Assembly: GCA_049976725.1 (NCBI GenBank)
Contig: JBMFHR010000024.1
Location: 1 to 13,704, forward strand
Direction: 5' to 3'
Origin: Conexivisphaera sp049976725
Lineage (GTDB): Archaea > Thermoproteota > Nitrososphaeria > Conexivisphaerales > Conexivisphaeraceae
Length of the DNA stretch: 13,704 bases
Below the pieces are notes generated by a model. That model saw only the letters and a list, made by a program, of their open reading frames with translations. It made no database searches and had not been told where the DNA came from. The translations under genes were made by a program, and so were the position numbers. This document shows positions 6,809-13,680 of the stretch, piece after piece (within the stretch, counting starts at the first letter, position 1; each line of letters starts with the position of its first letter).

Positions 6809-7060
6809 TTGGGGAGGAAGAGGAGGCGCGTGATCAGGAGGGTGCGGCGCACCCTCCCTAAGTTCTACAGGTGCCCCAGGTGCGGCGCCGACTCCGTCAG
6901 GGTGATCAGGAGGGAGGAGGAGGGCTCCATCGGCTACACCGTAGTCTGCGGCCAGTGCGGGCTCAGGATGGAGCTGGGCGGGGAGTCGGTGCAGCGCAAG
7001 GAGCCCATAGACGCGTACAACATGTTCGTGGACGCCTTCTACAGGGGAGATATCAGGTGA
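6809..7060 (+). CDS. Elf1-type transcription elongation factor
   Basis: An 83-aa protein. A strongly basic N-terminal tail, GRKRRRVIRRVRRTLPK, is followed by a four-cysteine zinc ribbon (C22-x2-C25 and C47-x2-C50) and a short helical end. This is the layout and length of archaeal homologues of eukaryotic Elf1/Elof1, which bind RNA polymerase during elongation. The frame is open well upstream, into the antisense of the disulfide oxidoreductase. TTG at 6809 is chosen from the TATA spacing and because homologues begin with the basic tail. The stop overlaps the next gene's GTG by 4 bp (GTGA), so translation is probably coupled. Confidence 0.88.
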   Translation: MGRKRRRVIRRVRRTLPKFYRCPRCGADSVRVIRREEEGSIGYTVVCGQCGLRMELGGESVQRKEPIDAYNMFVDAFYRGDIR

Positions 7061-7794
7061 GGGTCGAGGAGCGCCTCCTCAGCGCCAGGAGGAGCAGGGG
7101 GGTCGTCGTGCTCGGCCTTGTGGACCCCGCGAAGCCTGAGGCCATCCCCCGCGCGGTGAGGGCCGCCGCGGACGTGGGCGTGGACGCCTTCCTGGTCGGG
7201 GGATCCACGCTCGTGGACAGGGACTCGCTGGACGGGGCCATAGAGGTCATAAGGTCCGCGTCCGACGCCCCCGTGATCCTCTTCCCGGGGAACGTGAACG
7301 GCCTCACGCCCAGGGCCGACGCGGTCCTCTTCATGTCCCTGCTGAACTCGGACGACCCGTACTACATCGTGGGAGCGCAGGTCCTGGGCGCACCGCTCGT
7401 CAGGAGGTACGGGCTGGAGGCGCTGCCGACTGCCTACCTGGTGCTCCACGGGGACTCGGCCGTGTCCCACGTGGGCAGGGCGCGCGAGCTGCCCCCGGGC
7501 AGGCCCGAGCTGGTCGCCATGTACGCTATGGCGGCCGACATGCTGGGAATGAGGTTCCTCTACCTGGAGGGGGGATCTGGGTCCTCGAGGCCGGTGGATC
7601 CCGAGGCAGTGAGGGCCGCCAGGGCGGCGCACGGCGGCTTCATAATGGCCGGGGGAGGCCTCAGGACCCCCGAGGCGGTCGCCGGCGTCGTGGCGGCCGG
7701 CGCGGACGCTGTTGTCCTGGGGACCGCGCTCGAGTCCATGCCGGCCGAGGAGCTGAGGGAGCTGGTCGGCGCGGCCAGGCGCGCCAGGGGATGA
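7057..7794 (+). CDS. Geranylgeranylglyceryl phosphate synthase
   Basis: A 245-aa TIM-barrel prenyltransferase that joins geranylgeranyl diphosphate to sn-glycerol-1-phosphate, the first committed step of archaeal ether-lipid synthesis. Visible motifs are LVDPAK (21-26, metal/phosphate region), FLVGGST (45-51), LFPGN (75-79), LYLEGGSG (168-175), IMAGGGLRT (196-204) and VVLGTALE (219-226). These last three form the standard phosphate-binding region of the family. The length is normal. The GTG at 7057 overlaps the Elf1 stop, and GGGGAGA upstream (7044-7050) can serve as ribosome binding site. Its stop is 9 bp before the DP2-like gene. Confidence 0.95.
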   Translation: MRVEERLLSARRSRGVVVLGLVDPAKPEAIPRAVRAAADVGVDAFLVGGSTLVDRDSLDGAIEVIRSASDAPVILFPGNVNGLTPRADAVLFMSLLNSDDPYYIVGAQVLGAPLVRRYGLEALPTAYLVLHGDSAVSHVGRARELPPGRPELVAMYAMAADMLGMRFLYLEGGSGSSRPVDPEAVRAARAAHGGFIMAGGGLRTPEAVAGVVAAGADAVVLGTALESMPAEELRELVGAARRARG

Positions 7795-7803
7795 GCGCGC
7801 CCC

Positions 7804-9888
7804 TTGGAGATACCGGGCGACGTCCTCGACGTCAGGAGGAGGCTGGATCCGGCCCTCCCGCTCGTCCCAAGCGTCCACCGGGCGGCCGAGGATATGCTCC
7901 CATTCAGGGCCAGGGACGCCGCGACCCTCCCCTGGGGGGACGCCGTGCGCGAGCTCGCGTCCAGGGCGGCCTCGGGCTCCCTGAGCCTCCTGGAGTTCGC
8001 CTACTCCTCCGTCGCGCTGGCCTCCGGGTTCTCGCTCGACCCGCGCACGGTGATAGCGGGGATCGAGGTCCGCGACGGGGTGCTCACGGTGCGCGTGCCG
8101 CCCCACCCGCCGGTGATCGGCCGCCGCGCGCTCGCGCGCCTCGTGGGGGCATTCAACGCGCTCGCCGACGCGACGGGCGCGGCGGCGCCCGCTGCCCCGG
8201 AGGCGGCCGAGGAGCTCGCGGCGGCGCTGCTTGTGTCCTGCGGGTCGCTCGACCGCGCGGCGCTCCGCGCGCTCCTGAGGAGGATGAGGTTCAGGCTGGA
8301 CCTGAGCGAGAGGGGCGCCGCGACCCTCCTCTGCGGGGCCCTGAGGAGGAGGGGCGCCAGGCCCGTCCGCCTCTCGTTCCCCGGGAGGGCATTCTCCGTC
8401 GTGGGCGTGGACCTGGGGTTCGAGGGCGCCGTGATGTTCAGCGGGGATCTGCCGAAGGCGATGAACTACCTGCTGGGGTCGGGGGACGTCGTCGAGCTGG
8501 TGGCGGGAGGGAGGACGTTCAGGAGGCGCGCACTCCTCCTCAGGGACCTCCCTGGGCCGGAGGCGTCGGGGGACGGCTTCAGGTCCCTGGGCGCGCTGGC
8601 GCTGGACGCGGCGGACCCCGCGCTGCGCGAGGCCTCCGAGCGGCTCTCCCTGGTCCGCGTGAGCCCCGGGGCGTACGAGGTGAACCCGTCGACGGGCGCG
8701 CACCTGCTGTTCCCGGCCGTCGAGGACGAGTACGTGGACCTGAACGTCAGGGCGTGCCCGGTGTGCGGCGCGATCACGCACTCGGCCAGGTGCCCCTCGT
8801 GCGGCGCGGCGACGAGGCCCACCCGGTTCTGCCCCAACTGCAGGGTCGCCACCGACTCGGAGGTCTGCGAGCGGTGCGGCTCCCCGACCGTGCGCGCCAG
8901 GCGCTTCCGCGTGAGCTTCTCCAGGGAGGTCTCGCGCTTCAGGGGCGCGGGGGGGCTGACGGGCGAGCGGGACTTCCCGGGCGGGGCGCACGAGGACGTG
9001 ATGAAGGGGGTGCTGCGCGCCAGGTACGGCCTGAGGGTCCACTGCGACGGCACGACGCGCGCGGCCGCGGTCCTGCTGGGCTCCCGCGGCCTCCCGCCCT
9101 GCTCCGTCGTACTGCCGTTCAAGTCGGCCAGGACGCTCTTCGAGGTGAGCAGGTTCGTGGACGACGTGGCGTCCAAGGCATTCTCCCTCGCCCCGCCCTA
9201 CGACCTCTCCAGCTACAGGGACCTGAGGGACCGCGAGGTCGTGGCCCTGCCGCGGAGGAGCACCGTGGGGCGCGTCGTCAGGATAGCGGGCTTCGTGGAC
9301 TCCCCCGTCGGCTTCTCGGGCCCCGGGGCCCCCCGCGGCCTGGTCTCCCTGATACTTCCCCTGGACCTCGCGTGGAACGCCTCGATGGAGCTGGCGAGCG
9401 CCAGGTCCGACTCCTGCGAGTGGGGCGTCCCGACCGCGATCATCGAGTGCGGCGGGGACCGGGCCGGCGGCGAGCACCCCGGGCTCCCCGAGGGCCTCGT
9501 CTTCGTGGAGTCCGGGATGACCCCGGGCTCGGACCCGCGCTCCACCCTGGAGAGGGCGCTCGAGCGCAACCTGGAGCTGCTGTCGTCCCTGGGGGTCAGC
9601 GCCGAGGTGTGCGGCGACCTGAGGAGGGCGCTCGAGGACCTGATGAGGCTGTACGCGTCGCCCGAGGCCGTGTGCGAGTCGTGCGGGAGGAGGTTCAGGA
9701 GGCACACGATCTCGGGCACCTGCCCGCACTGCGGTGGGAGGCTCAGGCCCTCGATAGAGCCGCCGGACCTGGAGTCCCTCCGCGCCCTCGCGGAGTCGGC
9801 CGAGGAGGTCTGCGGGCCCCTCGCGTCCATGACGGTCGACCGCCTCGTGAGCCGCGAGAGGCAGTCCCGTCTCACGGACTTCGCGTGA
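7804..9888 (+). CDS. Degenerate, shortened homologue of DNA polymerase D large subunit (DP2), predicted polymerase-inactive
   Basis: A 694-aa protein that follows DP2 from end to end but is far shorter than active DP2 (about 1100-1270 aa). Landmarks in order are: EIP start (2-4); GIEVRDGVLTVRV (86-98), matching the region before the DP2 YYAGPIRSAGGT motif, which is absent; HLLFP (300-304) directly before an eight-cysteine cluster (C318/C321, C330/C333, C343/C346, C355/C358); KGVLRARYG (401-409); FVDD (451-454); GRVVRIAGFVDSPVGF (489-504); a second finger C624/C627-C640/C643; and QSRLTDFA (687-694), PIP-box-like. The GARMGRPEKAKERKM and NCDGDED active-site motifs of DP2 are missing, with gaps where they should be. 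The reading frame is otherwise clean and in an operon, so it looks retained rather than decaying. TTG at 7804 is the first start after the preceding stop. Its 3' end overlaps the convergent transporter gene by 17 bp. The role is unknown; a scaffold or clamp-binding replication factor is an inference. Confidence 0.8.
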   Translation: MEIPGDVLDVRRRLDPALPLVPSVHRAAEDMLPFRARDAATLPWGDAVRELASRAASGSLSLLEFAYSSVALASGFSLDPRTVIAGIEVRDGVLTVRVPPHPPVIGRRALARLVGAFNALADATGAAAPAAPEAAEELAAALLVSCGSLDRAALRALLRRMRFRLDLSERGAATLLCGALRRRGARPVRLSFPGRAFSVVGVDLGFEGAVMFSGDLPKAMNYLLGSGDVVELVAGGRTFRRRALLLRDLPGPEASGDGFRSLGALALDAADPALREASERLSLVRVSPGAYEVNPSTGAHLLFPAVEDEYVDLNVRACPVCGAITHSARCPSCGAATRPTRFCPNCRVATDSEVCERCGSPTVRARRFRVSFSREVSRFRGAGGLTGERDFPGGAHEDVMKGVLRARYGLRVHCDGTTRAAAVLLGSRGLPPCSVVLPFKSARTLFEVSRFVDDVASKAFSLAPPYDLSSYRDLRDREVVALPRRSTVGRVVRIAGFVDSPVGFSGPGAPRGLVSLILPLDLAWNASMELASARSDSCEWGVPTAIIECGGDRAGGEHPGLPEGLVFVESGMTPGSDPRSTLERALERNLELLSSLGVSAEVCGDLRRALEDLMRLYASPEAVCESCGRRFRRHTISGTCPHCGGRLRPSIEPPDLESLRALAESAEEVCGPLASMTVDRLVSRERQSRLTDFA
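8755..8877 (+). other. Eight-cysteine zinc cluster of the DP2-like protein
   Basis: Four CxxC pairs (residues 318-358 of the protein) in close series: CPVC, CPSC, CPNC, CERC. Active DP2 has a comparable cysteine cluster immediately before its KGILRAKH segment. Retention of all eight cysteines, while active-site motifs are lost, argues that the fold is maintained. Confidence 0.75.
9289..9363 (+). other. Position of the lost DP2 catalytic motif
   Basis: Residues 496-520 read GFVDSPVGF, then a Gly/Pro-rich link, then LVSLILPLDL. In active DP2 the corresponding GFT/DxxVGYAHPYFHAAKRR segment leads into NCDGDED and then VMLLLDALLNFS. Both flanks align, but the intervening acidic catalytic motif is gone. 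Confidence 0.7.
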
Positions 9889-11071
9889 GCTGCTGCGCCC
9901 TTCCCAGGAGGGCCGGCAGGCGCCTGGCCAGGACGACCGTCGCGGCGAATATGGCCGCCACCGGCGGGACGAGCGCCAGCAGGGCGGCCCTCAGCCCGAC
10001 GGCGTCCGCCAGGAGCCCTAGGACGGCCGGGAGGAACGCGCCTATCAGCATCATGGTCGACGAGAAGTAGCTGTTGGCCGCGTTCCTGGTGCCCACGTCG
10101 AACGACCTCGAGAGCGAGACCACGCTCAGCGTGTAGGTCAGCCCGTGCGGCACCCCCAGGATCGCGAGCGCGGCCGCGTAGGCGAGAACGGAGGGGGCGG
10201 CCCAGGCAGAGGCCAGTCCCACCAGGGTCAGGGCCGCCGCCAGGACCATGAGGGCAGTCAGGTCCTCGGGCGGGCGCGCGGTCAGCGCCAGCCTGGCCGC
10301 GAAGGACGCCGCGTAGAAGGCCGCGTAGAGCAGGATCGCCGCGGAGCTGCTGGCGCGGAAGTGCTCGACCGCGTACACGCTCGAGAACGTGACTATGAAG
10401 GCGAAGGGTATCTGGTAGGCCAGCTGGTTGAGCAGCGACACCGCGAAGCCGGGGCTCCTGAGGACCCTCCCCGCCCCCGGCGCCGGACCCCGGGGCTCCT
10501 CCGGGAAGGGGAGGAGGGGGGACAGCGCCCCCACCAGGAGCGCTATGGGCTCGAAGAGGAGGAACGCCTGCCTCAGCGAGAAGTACCTGAGGATGAGCCC
10601 CTCCAGCGCGGGGCTGACCATCAGGGACGTGCTGAGCGCCAGCGTGTACAGGGCCAGCGCCCTCTCGACGGACCTCCTGTCCCTCCCCACGCCCCCGGCC
10701 GCCGTCATCAGGTTCGGCATGACGAACCCCAGCGAGAAGCCCGCCAGCGCCGCGAGCGGCCAGAGGGTCAGGGGGCCGGAGAAGTAGAACAGCGGGAAGG
10801 CCAGCGAGTACGTCCAGGAAGCGGCGACGAACGCTGTCCTCCTGCTGGCGCCGCGCAGCCTCGCGTTCACGAACGCGCTCGAGAGGAATGTGGAGCCCAT
10901 CAGCGTCATGGCCAGCGCCCCGACGCCGAACTCGGAGAACCCCAGGCCCCTGGCGATCAGGGACATCGTGGGGGACAGCATGCTGTTGGTGGCCCTGAAC
11001 GCGAAAGTCATAGTCACTATGACCGCCAGTGTCCCCACGTAGCCGGCGAGGTCGCCGCGGGCGGGGCGCAA
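9872..11071 (-). CDS. Major facilitator superfamily transporter
   Basis: A 399-aa, very hydrophobic protein with about 12 predicted membrane segments in two halves. A loop at about 210-225 (PFPEEPRGPAPGAG) separates the halves. The first helix starts at GYVGTLAVIVTMTFAF, and an MFS loop 2-3-like sequence, NARLRGASRR, lies near residues 69-78. Glycine-rich helices such as LAALAGFSLGFVMPNLM fit the MFS fold. The substrate cannot be inferred. TTG at 11071 is preferred: it precedes the first helix by about 10 residues and lies about 29 bp from a TATA-like element shared with the divergent binding-protein gene. The 3' end overlaps the DP2-like gene by 17 bp. Confidence 0.85.
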   Translation of the reverse strand: MRPARGDLAGYVGTLAVIVTMTFAFRATNSMLSPTMSLIARGLGFSEFGVGALAMTLMGSTFLSSAFVNARLRGASRRTAFVAASWTYSLAFPLFYFSGPLTLWPLAALAGFSLGFVMPNLMTAAGGVGRDRRSVERALALYTLALSTSLMVSPALEGLILRYFSLRQAFLLFEPIALLVGALSPLLPFPEEPRGPAPGAGRVLRSPGFAVSLLNQLAYQIPFAFIVTFSSVYAVEHFRASSSAAILLYAAFYAASFAARLALTARPPEDLTALMVLAAALTLVGLASAWAAPSVLAYAAALAILGVPHGLTYTLSVVSLSRSFDVGTRNAANSYFSSTMMLIGAFLPAVLGLLADAVGLRAALLALVPPVAAIFAATVVLARRLPALLGRAQQLTRSP

Positions 11072-11097
11072 GCCGGGCCGCCCCGGGCGGGTCCTCT

Positions 11098-11103
11098 GAT
11101 AAA
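11098..11103. promoter_or_regulatory. TATA-like element apparently shared by two divergent genes
   Basis: GATAAA (TTTATC on the minus strand) is the only A/T patch in the 58-bp gap. Its centre is 29.5 bp from the ATG at 11130 (+) and 29.5 bp from the TTG at 11071 (-). Both distances match the TATA-to-start spacing elsewhere in the window, so one element may direct leaderless transcription in both directions, or be exclusive to one. Confidence 0.45.
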
Positions 11104-11129
11104 CCCTGGCCCCGATCCGCGGGGGCGCG

Positions 11130-12212
11130 ATGAGGTCGCGCGTCGTCGTTGCCGTCCTGGTGATCCTGATCGTCGCGGCGTCCGTGGCGTCCTACGGGCT
11201 GGGGTACAGCGCCGGCTCGAGCGCTGCCCCCGCCCGCGGCGTCACGACGATAGCGGCGTCGCTGTACGCCCCGTACCTGAGCTCGGTCCTGAACGGCTCG
11301 GGCGTGGGCGGGACCGTCGTGGGGATGGGCTCCGTGGCCGCGGCCCGCCAGGTGATCCTCGAGCCGAGCGCCTACGGCATCTTCCTCTCGGTGGATCCGG
11401 CGGTCATCGAGGACCTGCTGGTGCCGCGGGGCATCTCGTCCTGGTACGTGGCCATAGCGGGTGACAGCATGGTGATAGGGATCTCGCCGGCGCTCAGGGG
11501 ATCGGCGGCATACCGGGAGCTCGTCCAGCTGAACGGGACGCTGGCCGCGGCCGAGGCCTCGGGGAACTGGACGGAGGCCCGCGGCGCGCTCGACGGGATA
11601 CTCTCGATCGTCCTCTCGGGGAAGTACCCAGTGGGGACGTCGGACCCCAACACGGACCCGGAGGGCTACAGGGCCCTCATGGTCATGCAGCTGGCCGGCA
11701 TCTGGATCCACGGGGACAGCGGGTACTACCTCTCGAGGCTGGAGGCGCTGAACTCGAGCGGCCAGCTCTACGAGGTCCCGATGGGCTCCGCGCTCTTCGC
11801 CTACCTCGAGTCTGGGCGCGTCGGATTCGATGTAGCGCTCTATGAGTCGTCCGCGGCCCAGCAGGGCATACCGCGCATAGTGCTCCCCCCGCAGGTCAAC
11901 CTGGGGGATCCCAGCTACTCCGGGCTGTACTCGCAGGCCTCGGTGGAGATAGTGTCCGGCGGGATGCCCGTCGACCTGCACGGCGCGCCCATCTACATCT
12001 GCTTCACGATACCCAACCAGTACCCCGGGAAGACCGAGGCCGCGCTGGCCGCGCTCTACATGGTGTCTCCCCCGGGCCAGGCGCTCCTGCGCAGGTACGG
12101 CGCGAACCCCCTCCCCAGGGCGCTGCTCTACGGGAACGCCTCCCGGGTGCCCTACCCGCTGTCGGCGCTTGTGAACACGAGCGTGCTGGAGTATGCGGGA
12201 CCCATCAATTAG
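11130..12212 (+). CDS. wtpA: Tungstate/molybdate ABC transporter substrate-binding protein (WtpA/ModA-like)
   Basis: A 360-aa extracellular binding protein. Residues about 4-26 are a hydrophobic signal peptide or membrane anchor, followed by a Ser/Ala/Gly-rich linker (27-36). No lipobox cysteine is present. The diagnostic segment is GTSDPNTDPEGYRALM (169-184), which matches the oxyanion-binding G-x-S-x-P-x-x-DP-x-GYRALM signature of WtpA-type proteins. The late IPNQYPGKTEAALAALYMVSPPGQALL segment is also usual for the family. Six N-x-S/T sequons fit an S-layer-exposed glycoprotein. The expected ligand is tungstate or molybdate for pterin cofactor enzymes. The 3' end overlaps the permease gene by 20 bp. 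Confidence 0.88.
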   Translation: MRSRVVVAVLVILIVAASVASYGLGYSAGSSAAPARGVTTIAASLYAPYLSSVLNGSGVGGTVVGMGSVAAARQVILEPSAYGIFLSVDPAVIEDLLVPRGISSWYVAIAGDSMVIGISPALRGSAAYRELVQLNGTLAAAEASGNWTEARGALDGILSIVLSGKYPVGTSDPNTDPEGYRALMVMQLAGIWIHGDSGYYLSRLEALNSSGQLYEVPMGSALFAYLESGRVGFDVALYESSAAQQGIPRIVLPPQVNLGDPSYSGLYSQASVEIVSGGMPVDLHGAPIYICFTIPNQYPGKTEAALAALYMVSPPGQALLRRYGANPLPRALLYGNASRVPYPLSALVNTSVLEYAGPIN

Positions 12213-12968
12213 GATCCCACTCTACGCGCTGTCGGCGCTGGTCGCGGCGCCGATAGCGGTCCTCTTCTGGGTGGCCGGCCCCTCGGGCCTGGCGGCGGCC
12301 CTCGAGGACCCCCAGTTCCTGTCGTCGCTCGGGCTGACGATGCTCGGCGCCTCCATAGCGGTCGCGCTCAACGTCGCGCTCGGGACGCCGGCGGCCTACG
12401 CGCTGGCCAGGGGGCTCGTGAGATGGGAGGGGGCGTTCTACGACCTGCTCCTCTCGCCCGTCTCGATACCGCACACGGTGGTGGGCATCATGCTGCTCCT
12501 CCTCTTCTCGCCGGCCTCCCCCTGAGCCCCCTGTTCGGCGCGCTCAACCCGCTGGACACGCTCTGGGGGATGTCGCTCGCCATGTTCTACGTCTCGGCGC
12601 CGATCTACGTGATGTCCATGCGCGAGCACTTCGAGAGGTCCGACCCCGACATGGAGCGCTTCCTGGCGAGCCTCGGGATGTCACCCTCCGGGGTCTTCTA
12701 CTCCGTGGTCCTGAGGGGGTCTATCGGCTCCGTGGCCAGGGTGGCGCTCCTCAGCATGGGGCGCGCGGTGAGCGAGTTCGGCTCCATAGTGATACTCGCG
12801 TACTCGGTGTCGCTGGCGCCGCTGTTCTACTACGTGAAGCCGGCCACGGTCCTGATATGGTACAAGTACGACGTGTACGGGCTGGGGGCCGCCGTGGGGT
12901 ACGCGGCGGCGCTCCTCCTGATCACCTTAATAATGTCGATCGCGGCGTACTCCGCCAGCAGAGGGTGA
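12193..12968 (+). CDS. wtpB: Tungstate/molybdate ABC transporter permease (WtpB/ModB-like), interrupted by a -1 frameshift
   Basis: Two overlapping frames together encode one permease of about 258 aa. Frame 1 (12193-12525) carries the N-terminal membrane segments and IPHTVVGIMLLLLFSP. It ends at TGA 12523-12525. The next frame (used from about 12511-12522 to 12968) continues with LSPLFGALNPLDTLWG and more membrane segments. It includes the cytoplasmic EAA-type loop MERFLASLGMSPSGVFYSVVL, which contacts the ATPase. The break falls at TCC-CCC-TGA. A one-base loss (for example CCCGG to CCGG near 12511), a sequencing error, or recoding by -1 slippage of tRNA-Pro on CCC are all possible. Sequence conservation on both sides looks good, so the gene is probably functional or very recently broken. 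It is co-transcribed with wtpA. Confidence 0.8.
12517..12525 (+). other. Possible -1 slippery site in the permease gene
   Basis: TCC CCC TGA: a C5 run ends one frame at TGA. A tRNA on CCC (12520-12522) could shift back one base onto another perfect CCC (12519-12521), after which CTG AGC CCC CTG continues into the downstream permease frame. No downstream stem-loop or pseudoknot was worked out. Confidence 0.35.
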
Positions 12969-12974
12969 GCGGGG

Positions 12975-13607
12975 CTGGGCGCGTCGCTCGAGCTCTCGGG
13001 ATTCTCGGCGCGCCGCGGCGGCTTCTCCGTGGGACCGGTGAGCCTGTCGCTCGGGGCCGGCGAGGCGGCGCTCCTGCACGGGCCGAACGGCTCCGGGAAG
13101 ACCACGCTGATGCTGGGCATCATAGGGGCCGCTGAGTCCAGCGGCCGCGTGCGCGTCTCGGGGCGGGACGTGACGGCCCTCCCCACGCACGAGCGCGGGA
13201 TCGCTTACTCGCCGGCGCACCCCGTGCTGCCCGGGTGGATGCGCGTGGGGGACCTGGTGCGCATGGTCGGCCCGTCGGCGGCCGGCATCCTGGAGGAGTT
13301 CGGGCTCGGGTGGACCCTCGGGAGGAGGGCGGGCTCCCTCAGCACCGGCGAGAGGAAGGTGGTCCAGGTGGCCATGGCGCTCGCGAGCGACGCCGAGGTC
13401 CTGCTCCTGGACGAGCCCCTCTCGAACCTCTCCGAGGAGTGGGCGTCGAGGATGCTGGGCGCCATCCTGCGCGAGCGGAGGCCGGTCGTGGTGAGCCACC
13501 AGGAGGTGCCCCGCGGCTTCAGCGTGCGCGTGCGCCTGGTGCCGTCGGCCGGGGGAGCGGGCGTGGAGCTGGAGAGAGCGCGGCGAGTTGATCGCCGCCG
13601 GAACTGA
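12975..13607 (+). CDS. wtpC: Minimal ABC transporter ATPase (WtpC/ModC-like)
   Basis: A 210-aa nucleotide-binding subunit for the preceding permease. It has Walker A G36PNGSGKT43, signature LSTGE (122-126), Walker B VLLLDEP (142-148) with catalytic E147, and the H-loop VVSH (172-175). The Q-loop glutamine is absent: the region reads AYSPAHPVLPGW (77-88). The C-terminal TOBE/oxyanion-binding domain of about 350-aa ModC/WtpC proteins is also missing. The nearest conventional start, GTG 13029, would remove the first beta-strands. A CTG at 12975 restores them and sits 6 nt after a GGTGA ribosome-binding sequence that overlaps the permease stop, so I prefer this rare start with caution. Confidence 0.78.
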   Translation: MGASLELSGFSARRGGFSVGPVSLSLGAGEAALLHGPNGSGKTTLMLGIIGAAESSGRVRVSGRDVTALPTHERGIAYSPAHPVLPGWMRVGDLVRMVGPSAAGILEEFGLGWTLGRRAGSLSTGERKVVQVAMALASDAEVLLLDEPLSNLSEEWASRMLGAILRERRPVVVSHQEVPRGFSVRVRLVPSAGGAGVELERARRVDRRRN

Positions 13608-13608
13608 G

Positions 13609-13621
13609 GGGCGTCGCGCCC
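13609..13621 (+). terminator. Small GC hairpin after the ATPase stop
   Basis: GGGCG-TCG-CGCCC begins 2 bp after the stop and is followed by GTTTCC. The stem is only 5 bp and the T run is three, so this is a weak terminator candidate at the end of the transporter operon. Confidence 0.3.
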
Positions 13622-13680
13622 GTTTCCGCGCACGGCTCGGCGTGGACCCCGAGCGCGCTCGGTATCCCTCCCCCGTCACC

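Noticed and set aside
7039..9729. 896-codon open frame antisense to GGGPS and the DP2-like gene
   Set aside because: Composition is Arg/Gly/His/Pro-rich with no motif; it mirrors the real coding strand, whose proteins carry clear family signatures.
7804..9888. Reading the DP2-like gene as a pseudogene remnant
   Set aside because: The frame is uninterrupted over 694 codons, all twelve zinc-ligand cysteines are intact and the C-terminus is complete; decay would not be expected to spare these.
7791..10070. 759-codon plus-strand frame starting at ATG 7791
   Set aside because: It has the better start codon but low-complexity Arg/Gly/Pro content; the TTG frame at 7804 encodes the DP2 landmarks and zinc cysteines.
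9213..11981. 922-codon open frame on the minus strand
   Set aside because: Shadow of the DP2-like, MFS and binding-protein genes; no domain recognisable.
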